NCBI GenBank assembly: GCA_019775845.1
Contig: JADQAV010000022.1
Span: 138,830 to 202,829, forward strand
From: Myrmaecium sp. VS I D KN 1
Lineage: Eukaryota > Ascomycota > Dothideomycetes > Valsariales > Valsariaceae
Direction of reading: 5' to 3'
Length of the DNA stretch: 64,000 nucleotides
Shown: in pieces, positions 1 to 9,581 of the stretch
How the letters are laid out: each line of letters starts with the position of its first letter
Position numbering within the stretch: position 1 is the stretch's first letter
Program-made: the position numbers and the translations under genes
The notes under the pieces: generated by a model
Told to the model about the DNA's origin: nothing
What the model saw: the letters and a program-made list of their open reading frames with translations, nothing else
Database searches by the model: none

Positions 1-1930
1 GACTGGAGGCGAAGATAACATCATCGCTCCATTGAACCTCCGGCGCGTTCCGACGGTCGTCCAGCGCGACCAGCGCGCCTTGACCGCATGTCGCGCCGCC
101 GGGGTGGCTGGGGGAGACGCTCAAGTTGGTGCCGTTGCCGTGGAGGTGGAACGGCGGGGTTTGGGTTTGTGGGGGGGAGGGGAGGAAAGGTAGGAAGGGC
201 AGAAAACGGGCGAGACGGTGGAGAAGGATGCGGGTGCGGGACGTGTGGCAGAGGAGGGCGCCGCTGGTGCGGGTCCGGGCCAGGGAGCGGTGGCAGAGGT
301 GCTGGTGCCGTTCGTGGTGCCAGGTTGTGAGGAGGTGGTGGGGGGTGTTGGGGGAGCGGGTGAGGAGGGCCAGACGCCAGGCGAGGCTGATGGCGTCGCG
401 GAAGCCGCTGCTGATGCCTTGGCCGCCGACTGAGGGGCGGGGGTGGGGGTGTTAGTGGGTGATTTGTGTGGTGGGGAAGGATAATGAGTGTGTTTGATGG
501 AGCTTACAGGGTGGAAGCACATGCGCGGCATCGCCGACCAGTACGCACCGGCCAACGACCCAGCGATTCGCAACCCGCTCGCCGAAGCGGAACGGTCAAC
601 AGCGGAGGACGGTGCTTTCGATCCCGAAGCGGTGGCCGGGCTGCGTCAGGTAGGGCCAGATGATCTGCTTCATGCTTTCTTCGCTCGCTAGATCCTGCGG
701 GCCCTCGTCCGGGTGGACGAGGTACTCAAACCGCACGAGGCGGTCGTCGGGCAGGCCGAAGCGGCCGGCGACGGCGGGCCGGTCGGGGTTGCAGAGGAAG
801 CGGAAGGAAGGGGGGAAGAAGATGTTGTAGATTTGCTCGGGGGTGTGGGGTGGGTTGGTGTGGAAGAGGGGGAAGTTGGAGTGGGTGGTGGGCGTGGGGG
901 GTTGGAGGGAGAGGTTGAGGGCGACCCATGTTTGGTCGTAGGCGGAGGAGTGCTGGCTGTGAGAGGTCAGCGGCGAAAGGAGGGTGGTAGCGGTGGGAGG
1001 AACGGGAGCGATGAAGAGGCGAAGGTATGGAAAAGGGGCCGAGCATACTCGAAAGGTTCCAGCACAACGCCCTTGGGTTCGAGATAGTGTTTCCGGACGA
1101 AGCCCTTCTTGCCATCGGCACCGACGAGGTAGCGGGCGCGGATCTTCTTGGTGGTCCCGGAGGCGTCGGTGTAGGTCGCATACACCCAGTCGGCGTCCTC
1201 ATCGATGCTGGTCAATGTGCAGCTTGTGCGCATCGAGCAGGAGGGACTCTTGGCTATGACGGCCCGGAGGTGCTTTTCCAGGGCGGGTTGCTTTTGGCTA
1301 AGGAGGGAGGGGTGACCGTTGTCGTTGATCGTCTGAGGTGCTGTTAGTATGTAGTGGAAGAAGGTCTGGGGTAGTATCGATATACTGATATTTCGCTGAG
1401 TGGACGAGGGGGACAGGATGTAGCGCTACACATGGCAAGGCATCTCGGACGGAAGAAGAGGTTCTAAGGCAATGCAAGAAAGAAAGTGAAAACATACAGC
1501 GGATAGATCAATTTCGAGAAAAGGCGTTTTATGCAAGTCTTTCTCCCTACCTCCCACGAAGCATAGCTTGTCGATTGCTACACGCGCTCACTCATCAGCC
1601 GCCTGTCATATACCGCGCCTGAAATATCCATCGCGCTTGAGAGATCTACTACTCACGTTGGCCAACATCGCGAAACAGCTCCGCGTATATCCCCAACCCC
1701 TGACATATTCTCACCCCGTCCTCGTCGAGTACGATGCCTCTCGGGTCCGTCGTGATCGATACCTCTTTCTTGAGGATTACCGTGGGAACATTGTAGCGAC
1801 CGAGATAGCCGGCGAGACACGCTCCCGTGGGACCCAGCCCGATGATGAGGACGGTGGTAGTCTCGGTCTCGTCAGCCGTCGTATCGACAGCCATGACGTC
1901 TGAGTTGGATGTCGAGGGCCGGTCAAGCAT
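1..1930 (-). CDS. FAD-dependent aromatic monooxygenase (PheA/TfdB type), 3' end outside window, in-frame stop
   Basis: This is a flavin monooxygenase of the phenol/salicylate hydroxylase type, which would hydroxylate an aromatic substrate with NAD(P)H and O2. Five exons fit in phase on the minus strand: 1930-1657, 1577-1498, 1332-1049, 956-508 and 429 to beyond base 1. The intron at 1497-1333 ends with a TACTAAC branch site. Exon 1 has the Rossmann FAD motif GLGPTGACLAGYLGRY. Exon 3 has the family's VGADGKKGFVRK (the 'GADG' motif), and exons 4/5 join into GDAAHVLPP-FGGQGISSGFRDA, the second FAD site. A TGA lies in frame at 598-596 (about residue 333), just before PFRFGERVANRW, where relatives usually have Arg. 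The gene is therefore a recent pseudogene, a polymorphism or a sequencing error. Two start codons are possible, at 1930 and 1894. The substrate cannot be told from sequence. Confidence 0.82.
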
Positions 1931-2870
1931 CGAGAAGATATATAGCAAGGCTGAATGGTGCGCGACTACGGGACAACGCGCGCCATGCCTGACTTACATA
2001 TAAGTCGATCCAGGCAACCGGATTCAGTCGACCCCGCTAACGGTGTGGTGGATAGCACATCTGTCGGGGAAGCGCAATATATACGCCGATGTTACTCGAC
2101 ATGGCTGGTGTATCCGGTGTCTTCGGTGTCCCCTATGATACCCAATAACGACTCGGAGAGGCACGATGCTGTGTGAGCCCCATCGTCTCCGAATTGGGTA
2201 TGTCTGTAAACACGCTGCATATGCATGACTTGGACATGTCCCGTGAACTCTGATGCTGAGGGTTCTGGGATCCGCCTGTCTTGACGAGTTCGAGGGTTGT
2301 GGGAACCTCTTGTCTCAAGCGCGCACGAATATGAAGCACATTGTCGAACTGCGCTGATTAGTTCTATACGCCTCCCACGCTTGTCATCACGTTTCACTCA
2401 TCGCAGAGCTGATCTTGTTGGTTGTCTGTCGTCGAACAAGTCGGTAGTCCGGTCGTGCGGACGTGGGTGAACGGACACCCAAAATCAATGTGAGACTTCA
2501 AGGCGGCGCAGAGCGAACGGTCGCCTCTCGCATCGCTTCGCGTATTGAAGGACGCCGACCCCAATGGAACACGGCCATTCACTGTGAATTGTCGTTGTGG
2601 CGTTGGCGCAGACCCGCAGTCGAGTGGCTGCAAACCGGAACGTCAGGCGGAGCGGTCGTTGCCCAGGGCAACCTCCAGGTCTTGGCAACCAAACGTCCAC
2701 ATCCTCACGCACCGGCCTGTCACTTGCGCGCCAACAGTCTACAGACTACAGCACTGATTGTGGATGAACGCTCCAGTTCCAACTTCCACAACAACCCTCG
2801 AGCTCTCATATCTCGCTAATGTTTAATCGCCCTTCACATATACTCGACCGACCACACCGGACGCCCGACA
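1931..2870. other. Intergenic, divergent promoter region
   Basis: This 0.9-kb stretch lies between the divergently transcribed monooxygenase and separase genes. It should hold both promoters and the separase 5' UTR. I see no conserved reading frame, tRNA or repeat. The short open frames on both strands have no recognisable domains. Confidence 0.6.
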
Positions 2871-5800
2871 ATGGCGATCACAACCCAACAACGAGCCGCA
2901 CCGCCGAGTGCGCGCACCTACCTCGAAGACATCAAAACCGCCGTGTCGTCCACGGCCTGTTGCTGTTCCGCAACAGTCGCTGCACTGCAAGACTTACTTT
3001 CGTCCCGACCCCAAAAGGACAGCGCAGCTAAAGACGCTGCTCGAACCAAAACAACATCATCCCGCACCACCACAACTGCGCGCTCGAGGACAACACCAGC
3101 ACCGCGCGCCTCTAAATCGACGAGGTCGAAACCGACCGCAACTACAATACCGATACTAGACGAAGCACCCGTCCTTACACCCAAGGAAAAATTCTGCCTC
3201 GCCACCGAAGTCGTCAACACCGCGCTGAAGACGCTCTCGGACGCCGTGAAAGCCCAGTCGAAACAACCTCCCCAGACCCCCAGCACAACCAAGGCTGGCT
3301 CACCGCTATCACCTAGAAATGCAAACCCGCGCAGTCCTCCACACGCGCTCGGCAAGAACGCTCGTCCGGCCACGGCGGCCGCGCACCCGGAGGGCCCAGC
3401 AGCAGGCGTGACAGCCGTAGCCGAATGCGCCCGTCTTGGATTTGGATACTTACGGACAGCGGAGGCATATGCGACGGCTGGGAAGGACCTCCCCGCCCTA
3501 CAATTGGAGAATGGAATGCTGGCACTGATCAGCAAGCTCATCGGGCTTGGACTGGTCGAGCTCGGAATCCGAGAAGCGCGTGCCCTGAAACGTCGCCTCG
3601 AAACCGCCATCGCCGCAGATTCGCAGCTGACATCAACCACAAAAACATCCTCGAAAGACTCCGCCGATGACAAGGAAACGCTCGCCTCATTATTACACTT
3701 CGAGAAGATCCCCGAGCGGAACGTCGCCCTCCTCAATCTCCTCGCCTCCCACCAACTCAACGTCCTCCGACTCGTCGCCCTGGCAAAAAAACCCACCACC
3801 ACAAACGCCATCCCCTCCCTCCTCACCCCCTCCTCCCCCTCCGCCCCGCAAACCATCCTTCTCACCACCGCCGCCGCTCTATCCCCCACCGACACCACCG
3901 CCAAAGCCAAGCTGGCCCGACACCTCGAATCCCTCTCCCAAGCCCTCCTCGCGCTCTGCCCCAGCGTCTCCTCCGCTGAGGACCAGCTGGCGGTGAACGC
4001 GAAGCTGCGCCCGACGCCATCCACGGCCCTGCGCCTCCACGCCGCCGCCTTCGGCGCCCGCCTCGCCTGGTGGCGCTTTGCCGGCCACCGCGCCGACGTG
4101 GACGCGGAGCTCTGGGCGCCGGTCGGGAAGTGCGTCGCGGCGTACGCGCGCCGCGCGTCCCGCCTGGCGGATGAGGGGGACGCGTATCGCCTGGCGAAGG
4201 ATGTGTTTGAGCGGCTGGATGAGCAGGTGATGGGGTTGAAGGGTGGGAAGGAGAAGACGACGGCGAACGCTGCGCATCGGGATGCGGTTCGCGCGACGCT
4301 GAGCGGGCTGGCGCAGGCGGCCGGCTTGCTTGATGAGGCGCTGGCGTGGATCGAGGGGACGGAGGAGCTGAGCGCCGGGATGAGCGAGGCCAGGGCTGCG
4401 GCGGCGGTGGTGAGGAAAGCGGGGGTGTGGGTGGAGAGCTTTGCCGCGGGAAAGAAGGCCGCGAAGGGTGAGAGGGAGAAGCGTGAGTTGCAGGAGACGG
4501 TGCGAAAGGCTCGAGACGCGCTGACCGGGGGACTACGAGGCGACGCCGCCGAGCTGGATCATCTGCTCGCCGAAGTGACGGCGTTACGGAAGGGCGTGAG
4601 TCGCTGGTTCGTCGACGAGCCGGAAGCCGGGCCCGCGCTCGTCAAGCGCGATCCGGCGCTGCTGGGCACCGGCGTCGGGGTGGCGGCCCTGTGCGTCGCG
4701 TTTCTGAGCCGGTACGTGGGCGTACACGCGCCCCCGCCGGCCGAACCGAAGGCGATCCGCTGGCAGGAGGAACGGCGGGCGGTCGCGCGCAAGATCGTGC
4801 GCGGCTTTGTCGACACGGCGGTGCTGGCGGCGCGGGTGGTGGCTGCTGCTTCCCAGGCGGTCGCGGAGGAGTGGGATGCGTGCGCCCGCATGCTCCTGCA
4901 GCTGCGCGCGCTGGTTGAGCATGTGGAGGCGGAGGAGATCGATCTCAGCTGGCATGAGAGTGTGGGTTGGCCGATGGTTAAGCTGAGCAATGTGTTTTGG
5001 ACGCGGTACACGCAGTGTCGCCGGGAGGAAGAGAAGGAGAAGGAGGAGGGGGGCATGATGCGCTGGGCCGTGCCGATGATGGAGGCGGCCAAGGTGCTCG
5101 AGGGCCGCTCGCAAGAGGAGAAGGAGATGGGGTTGCTGGCGCAGAAGCTGGCGCGCACGGCGGAGGCCTGGGAGGGCGCGGGCAACCTGGCGCATGCCGA
5201 ACGCACCTTCCGCGAGGCGGTGCAGGCGTACGTTGAGGTGGGCGCGCTGGAGGAGGCGGCGCTACTGGCGCAGAGCTTTGCGCTTGAAGATGTCTGGGCG
5301 ACGGAGGAGAAGTCGGTGGCGAGTTTGGGCCGCACGCTTCGCTCGCTCATGGCGCTGGTTGCGCGGCATGGGCGTGCGGATGCTGATGCTCCTGCTTACT
5401 TTGATGATGAGGAGTTGGATCCGGTGCACCGGGCCACGGTGCTGGAGTGGCAGCTTTGGTTGTGGTGTAAGGCGGCGTGCAAGCCGAAGTATCAGGATGA
5501 GACGATGGCGGGTGCGATCTGTGGTATGGCTGGTCTTCTGTTTCAGCTCTACGATGCGAAGAGGTTCCCAGTACGACGGCATCGGGTTGCGGTTATGGTG
5601 CTTCGTCTGGCGCTTGAAGCTTCGGGTGTTCTTACGGAGGAGCTGCTCCAGGAGGCGGTCGCATCCCGGCTCTCGTCTGCCATGGACTTGGGAGACGATG
5701 TGAGCTTGGAACCCTACAGACTCCACACCGCATCGACGCATTCAGCCTGTCTTGCTCTCTTGGACATTCACTCTCCCTCTTCGACGGATCATCTGAAGAC

Positions 5801-8800
5801 CGCTCTGCTCGGCTGGCAGACCATGTTCGAGAGCCGGAATGCCACCGCGAAGATGGACAACTTCGCCGCATGGCAAGCGCAGATGCAGAGCATCATCGAC
5901 TTTCTCGCTGTCAAAGGCCACTACGAACTCAGTCTTCCCGCATTGCGGGTCATGCTCCTAGGGACGGAGAAGCAAACCGCCCCGAACGCTTCCGACCTCG
6001 TCAGCGCGCTGACCCAGCTGTCTCTCCAATTCCTCCGGCTGGGCTACAACGGTAAAGCGAGCGCCTACCTCGCCCAAGCCGATGCAATCTCCAACAACGC
6101 CCACGCCCCAATCGCCATCGAAGCCGCTCTCCGCCACTGCCTCGCCCACGCCGAACTCCACCTCGCCACCCACCAGCTCTCCGACGCCCGCCGGGTCCTC
6201 GACGCAGCCGAAGCGCGCGCCCTGACGGACCAAGAGCTCAAGGAGCTGGCGCAGCCGACGACCAGCCTGCTCGGCCGCATCCGCCTCACCCGCCTCATCG
6301 CCGACGCCGAGGACCTGCACGCCCGACTCGCGCTCGCCGGGGGGCAGATCAAAGAGGCGCACCGCCACGCCAAGCGGGCCGTCTGGCTGAACCGGAAGGT
6401 CTGGGCGAGTTTGGAAAGCCGATACGGCGCCCCGAGCCCGCGCTCTCCCTCTTCGAACTGCACCAACAACAACAATGCCTCGGAGGTGGAGGGCCTGGCG
6501 ATCAGCTTGGCGCGTCTGACGACCTCGAGCCGGATGCGTGACTCCAAGGAGGCCGCCGCGCCGTGCAGCGTGTCGATGACGCACGCTGCGCTTGCGGGAC
6601 CGGCGTTCTGGTCCCTCGTCCCGGCGCTGATGCGGTCGCTGGAGGGGTTGAGCGGGGTGTTCGAGCACGTGGGGATGTTTCAGGAGGCGCTGTACTTTGC
6701 GGAGCAGGCGGGCAAGGTTGCGGGCGCGGTGGGTGGGGAGGCGTGGCAGGTGCGGGACGTCGCGTGTCGCGTGCAGCTCTTCGCCCGTGGTGGCAAGGTG
6801 GATGCGGCGGCGGAGGCGCTGGAGCGGGGGAAGGGGCTGTTGGAGAGGCTGCAGGGGGGCTGGGAGAGAGTGAGGTGGGAGGAGGCGGTGGCGGCGGTGA
6901 GGAGGTGTTTGGGGGATGAGGAGGAGGAGCTGCGCGCTTATGAGCGGGCGGAGGAGGTGTTGGGGGGTTTGGTGGAGGCGGGGTTTGTGGAGGGCTTGGA
7001 GAGGTTGAAGGTGCAGGATGAGGATGTGGTGGAGCGGTTGGGGAGGATGAAGATCCAGGACGACGCGGTTGAGAAGCCGAAGACGGTGGCGAAGGCGAAA
7101 GCAACGAGAGGTAGGAAGACTGATGCTGCGACGAAGGCGGCGGCGAAGAAAAAGGCTGCGCCTAGGTCGAAGGCCGCGTCGAAAACTGCTGCTGCGCCGA
7201 AGGCAGCGTCCAAGGCGGTCGTCAAGAAGTCGACGATGGCCTCCGAAGAGAGCCACACGCTGCTCGACAGCCTGCGCGGCGACGTCCTCCGCCGCAAAGC
7301 GATGGCGTTGCTGGTTCAGGAGAAGCTCGCCGTCGCAGCCGAGGTCTTGCAGCAAGCGGAGGCGTTCAAGGTCGGAAACCTGGATACGATCATGCACCAG
7401 TCGGTCAACTTCAAGTGGTTGCTGCTCCAGGCCATGAAGAAGATCAGCTCCGACTTCACCTTCAACGTCCTGCCCGAGTCCACCATTTCGTTCCCAGCGC
7501 TGAAGGCGGAGAGAAAGGCATCGGAGGCGTATGCACTCAAGCCGGTCGCTCTTGCTTCGTCCCGAAGAGGCGCTGCGGGTGCGAGGTCGCGGTCGCCTGC
7601 TGCTGCTCGGCGTACGGCAAAGGCGGCGGCTGCGGCGGCGAAAGAGGATTTCGTCGCGCTGCTCACCAAAGCGCGGGAGTGTGTGCTGGAGATCCAACCG
7701 CTTGCGGAGCAGACCGGTTCTGGCTCGGTGCTTCAACAGGTGTGCAGCGTGCTCAGCCATGTAACCATTCTGCTCTCCGCGGCGAGCCCAGGCGGTCCGA
7801 AGGGCGACGTGCATCCGCTGTATGCCGCTTATCTTACTGAACTCCCGAAGCGCGCCGTCTTCCACCATGAAAGGGACATCATCGCTATCGAGGAGGAAGC
7901 GCAGCAGAAGGGTAGTGAGCTCACCTGGCCTTCCTTCCAGGACCAGCCGAGCGCGGAGGAGATCGCGACCACCGAGTTCCAGCAGGAGTATATCGACATC
8001 ATCCCCGCCACCTGGACTGCGATCTCGCTCTCGGTCAACGAGGCCCACAATGAGTTATACATCACTCGCTACCGCGCGCACCAGACGCCGTTTATCCTAC
8101 GTCTCCCCTTGGCCCGGCACAACTCCCGCGATGTGGACGAAGATGTGTTCAGTTTCGACGAGGGCAAGGCGGAGCTGACTGAGATCATCGAGCTTTCGAA
8201 CTTCAGCACACATGACAAACGAGACTTTACCGTGAAGGGCTCGAAGAGTGAGTGGTGGGAGGAGCGTGAGGCTCTAGACGCTCGGCTCCGTGACCTGTGC
8301 GTGAACGTGGAAAGCATCTGGCTTGGTGGGTTCAGGGGGATCTTCTCCCAGGAACCGATTGAGCCGCGGGCATTCGCTCAGTTCCAAAAGACGTTTGAGA
8401 ACCTACTTAACCGACATCTCCCGTCGCGTCGTGGAAGGGGCCAGACGAAGAAGGTCAGCTTTGACCCGAGGATCCTGGAGCTGTTTGTGGGGCTTGGTGA
8501 TCCGGATGCGCCCGATGCTGATCTGGATGAGCCGCTCATGGATTTGCTGTACTTCATCGTGGATATCCTTCAGTTCAACGGCGAGCGCAACGCGTACGAC
8601 GAGATTGATTTCGATACCGTCTGCATTGAGACGTTGGATGCGCTGCGGGATTACTACTCCAACGCCGATGCCGTCGAAAGCGAGAACCAGCACCTGATCC
8701 TGATTCTGGATAAGGAGTTGCACTGCTTCCCTTGGGAGTCGCTGCCTTCCTTCCAATCCCTCTCTATCTCCCGCCTCCCATCTCTCACCGCGCTACGCGA

Positions 8801-9581
8801 ACGCATCTTGTCCGGCCGCGCATCACAGCGAGCAGCCGCCGCCAACAACGAACCCGATGTCGCACAAGACGGCCATCGGATCCAGCTCTCAACCTGCATC
8901 GGCACCACCATCCTCAACCCCTCCCGCGACCTCGACGCCACGCAGAAACGCCTGCACCCGCACCTCTCCGCCGTGCGCGGCGGCCAATGGACGCACATCA
9001 CCGCCCGCGCGCCGTCGGAAAACGAGTTCTCCTCCGCCCTCGCCAACCAGGACCTGCTCATCTACATCGGCCACGGCAGCGGCGCGCAGTATATCCGCGC
9101 GCGCAGCGTGCGACGGTTGTGTCTGAACAACAACGATAGCGCCGACGCAGCCAACAGCACCTCGCGGAAACGCACCTGCGCCACCGCCTTCCTGATGGGC
9201 TGCTCGTCCGCCCTGCTCGTCGAGCGCGGCACCGCCTTCGAGCCCACCGGCATGCTGGCCGCGTACCTCACCGCCGGCGCGCCCGCCGTCCTCGGCGCCC
9301 TGTGGGACGTGACGGATCGGGATTGCGATCGCTTTTCCGTTCGCGTTGGGGCGGAGTGGGGGTTGTGGGCGGAGGATGAGCGGGTGTTTGGGAAGGGAGG
9401 GAGGGAGAGAAGGGGTGCTGGAGGAGGGGGAAAGGGGAAGGGTGGGAGGGGAAGGGGGAAGATAGCGGGGATGAGGGTGGGGTTGGATGAGGCGGTGCGG
9501 AGGGCGAGGGAGGTGTGTTATTTGAGGTATTTGAATGGGGCGGCTTTCGTGGTTTATGGGGTGCCGGTTTTTGTGGAGTGA
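2871..9581 (+). CDS. ESP1: Separase (ESP1/Cut1/BimB family, peptidase C50)
   Basis: Separase is the caspase-like cysteine protease that cleaves the kleisin subunit of cohesin at anaphase; securin normally holds it inactive. The frame is a single uninterrupted exon of 2236 residues, in the size range of the fungal BimB/Cut1 proteins. The long N-terminal part is a helical superhelix-like region with many Ala/Leu repeats. A Lys/Ala-rich linker (about residues 1400-1460) separates it from the protease domain. The catalytic dyad is visible: His2068 in LIYIGHGSGAQ and Cys2111 in FLMGCSSALL, followed by GAPAVLGALWDVTD, a family signature. Shortly after the dyad there is a Gly/Lys/Arg-rich insertion (about residues 2170-2205) before the conserved C-terminal helix and LNGAAFVVYG. 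The start at 2871 is the first ATG of the frame and gives a sensible N terminus. Gene order gives no further clue. Confidence 0.95.
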   Translation: MAITTQQRAAPPSARTYLEDIKTAVSSTACCCSATVAALQDLLSSRPQKDSAAKDAARTKTTSSRTTTTARSRTTPAPRASKSTRSKPTATTIPILDEAPVLTPKEKFCLATEVVNTALKTLSDAVKAQSKQPPQTPSTTKAGSPLSPRNANPRSPPHALGKNARPATAAAHPEGPAAGVTAVAECARLGFGYLRTAEAYATAGKDLPALQLENGMLALISKLIGLGLVELGIREARALKRRLETAIAADSQLTSTTKTSSKDSADDKETLASLLHFEKIPERNVALLNLLASHQLNVLRLVALAKKPTTTNAIPSLLTPSSPSAPQTILLTTAAALSPTDTTAKAKLARHLESLSQALLALCPSVSSAEDQLAVNAKLRPTPSTALRLHAAAFGARLAWWRFAGHRADVDAELWAPVGKCVAAYARRASRLADEGDAYRLAKDVFERLDEQVMGLKGGKEKTTANAAHRDAVRATLSGLAQAAGLLDEALAWIEGTEELSAGMSEARAAAAVVRKAGVWVESFAAGKKAAKGEREKRELQETVRKARDALTGGLRGDAAELDHLLAEVTALRKGVSRWFVDEPEAGPALVKRDPALLGTGVGVAALCVAFLSRYVGVHAPPPAEPKAIRWQEERRAVARKIVRGFVDTAVLAARVVAAASQAVAEEWDACARMLLQLRALVEHVEAEEIDLSWHESVGWPMVKLSNVFWTRYTQCRREEEKEKEEGGMMRWAVPMMEAAKVLEGRSQEEKEMGLLAQKLARTAEAWEGAGNLAHAERTFREAVQAYVEVGALEEAALLAQSFALEDVWATEEKSVASLGRTLRSLMALVARHGRADADAPAYFDDEELDPVHRATVLEWQLWLWCKAACKPKYQDETMAGAICGMAGLLFQLYDAKRFPVRRHRVAVMVLRLALEASGVLTEELLQEAVASRLSSAMDLGDDVSLEPYRLHTASTHSACLALLDIHSPSSTDHLKTALLGWQTMFESRNATAKMDNFAAWQAQMQSIIDFLAVKGHYELSLPALRVMLLGTEKQTAPNASDLVSALTQLSLQFLRLGYNGKASAYLAQADAISNNAHAPIAIEAALRHCLAHAELHLATHQLSDARRVLDAAEARALTDQELKELAQPTTSLLGRIRLTRLIADAEDLHARLALAGGQIKEAHRHAKRAVWLNRKVWASLESRYGAPSPRSPSSNCTNNNNASEVEGLAISLARLTTSSRMRDSKEAAAPCSVSMTHAALAGPAFWSLVPALMRSLEGLSGVFEHVGMFQEALYFAEQAGKVAGAVGGEAWQVRDVACRVQLFARGGKVDAAAEALERGKGLLERLQGGWERVRWEEAVAAVRRCLGDEEEELRAYERAEEVLGGLVEAGFVEGLERLKVQDEDVVERLGRMKIQDDAVEKPKTVAKAKATRGRKTDAATKAAAKKKAAPRSKAASKTAAAPKAASKAVVKKSTMASEESHTLLDSLRGDVLRRKAMALLVQEKLAVAAEVLQQAEAFKVGNLDTIMHQSVNFKWLLLQAMKKISSDFTFNVLPESTISFPALKAERKASEAYALKPVALASSRRGAAGARSRSPAAARRTAKAAAAAAKEDFVALLTKARECVLEIQPLAEQTGSGSVLQQVCSVLSHVTILLSAASPGGPKGDVHPLYAAYLTELPKRAVFHHERDIIAIEEEAQQKGSELTWPSFQDQPSAEEIATTEFQQEYIDIIPATWTAISLSVNEAHNELYITRYRAHQTPFILRLPLARHNSRDVDEDVFSFDEGKAELTEIIELSNFSTHDKRDFTVKGSKSEWWEEREALDARLRDLCVNVESIWLGGFRGIFSQEPIEPRAFAQFQKTFENLLNRHLPSRRGRGQTKKVSFDPRILELFVGLGDPDAPDADLDEPLMDLLYFIVDILQFNGERNAYDEIDFDTVCIETLDALRDYYSNADAVESENQHLILILDKELHCFPWESLPSFQSLSISRLPSLTALRERILSGRASQRAAAANNEPDVAQDGHRIQLSTCIGTTILNPSRDLDATQKRLHPHLSAVRGGQWTHITARAPSENEFSSALANQDLLIYIGHGSGAQYIRARSVRRLCLNNNDSADAANSTSRKRTCATAFLMGCSSALLVERGTAFEPTGMLAAYLTAGAPAVLGALWDVTDRDCDRFSVRVGAEWGLWAEDERVFGKGGRERRGAGGGGKGKGGRGRGKIAGMRVGLDEAVRRAREVCYLRYLNGAAFVVYGVPVFVE

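Noticed and set aside
5958-8048. 696-codon frame opposite separase
   Set aside because: It lies fully antisense to a conserved separase frame. Its Arg/Leu/His-rich composition shows it is a shadow frame.
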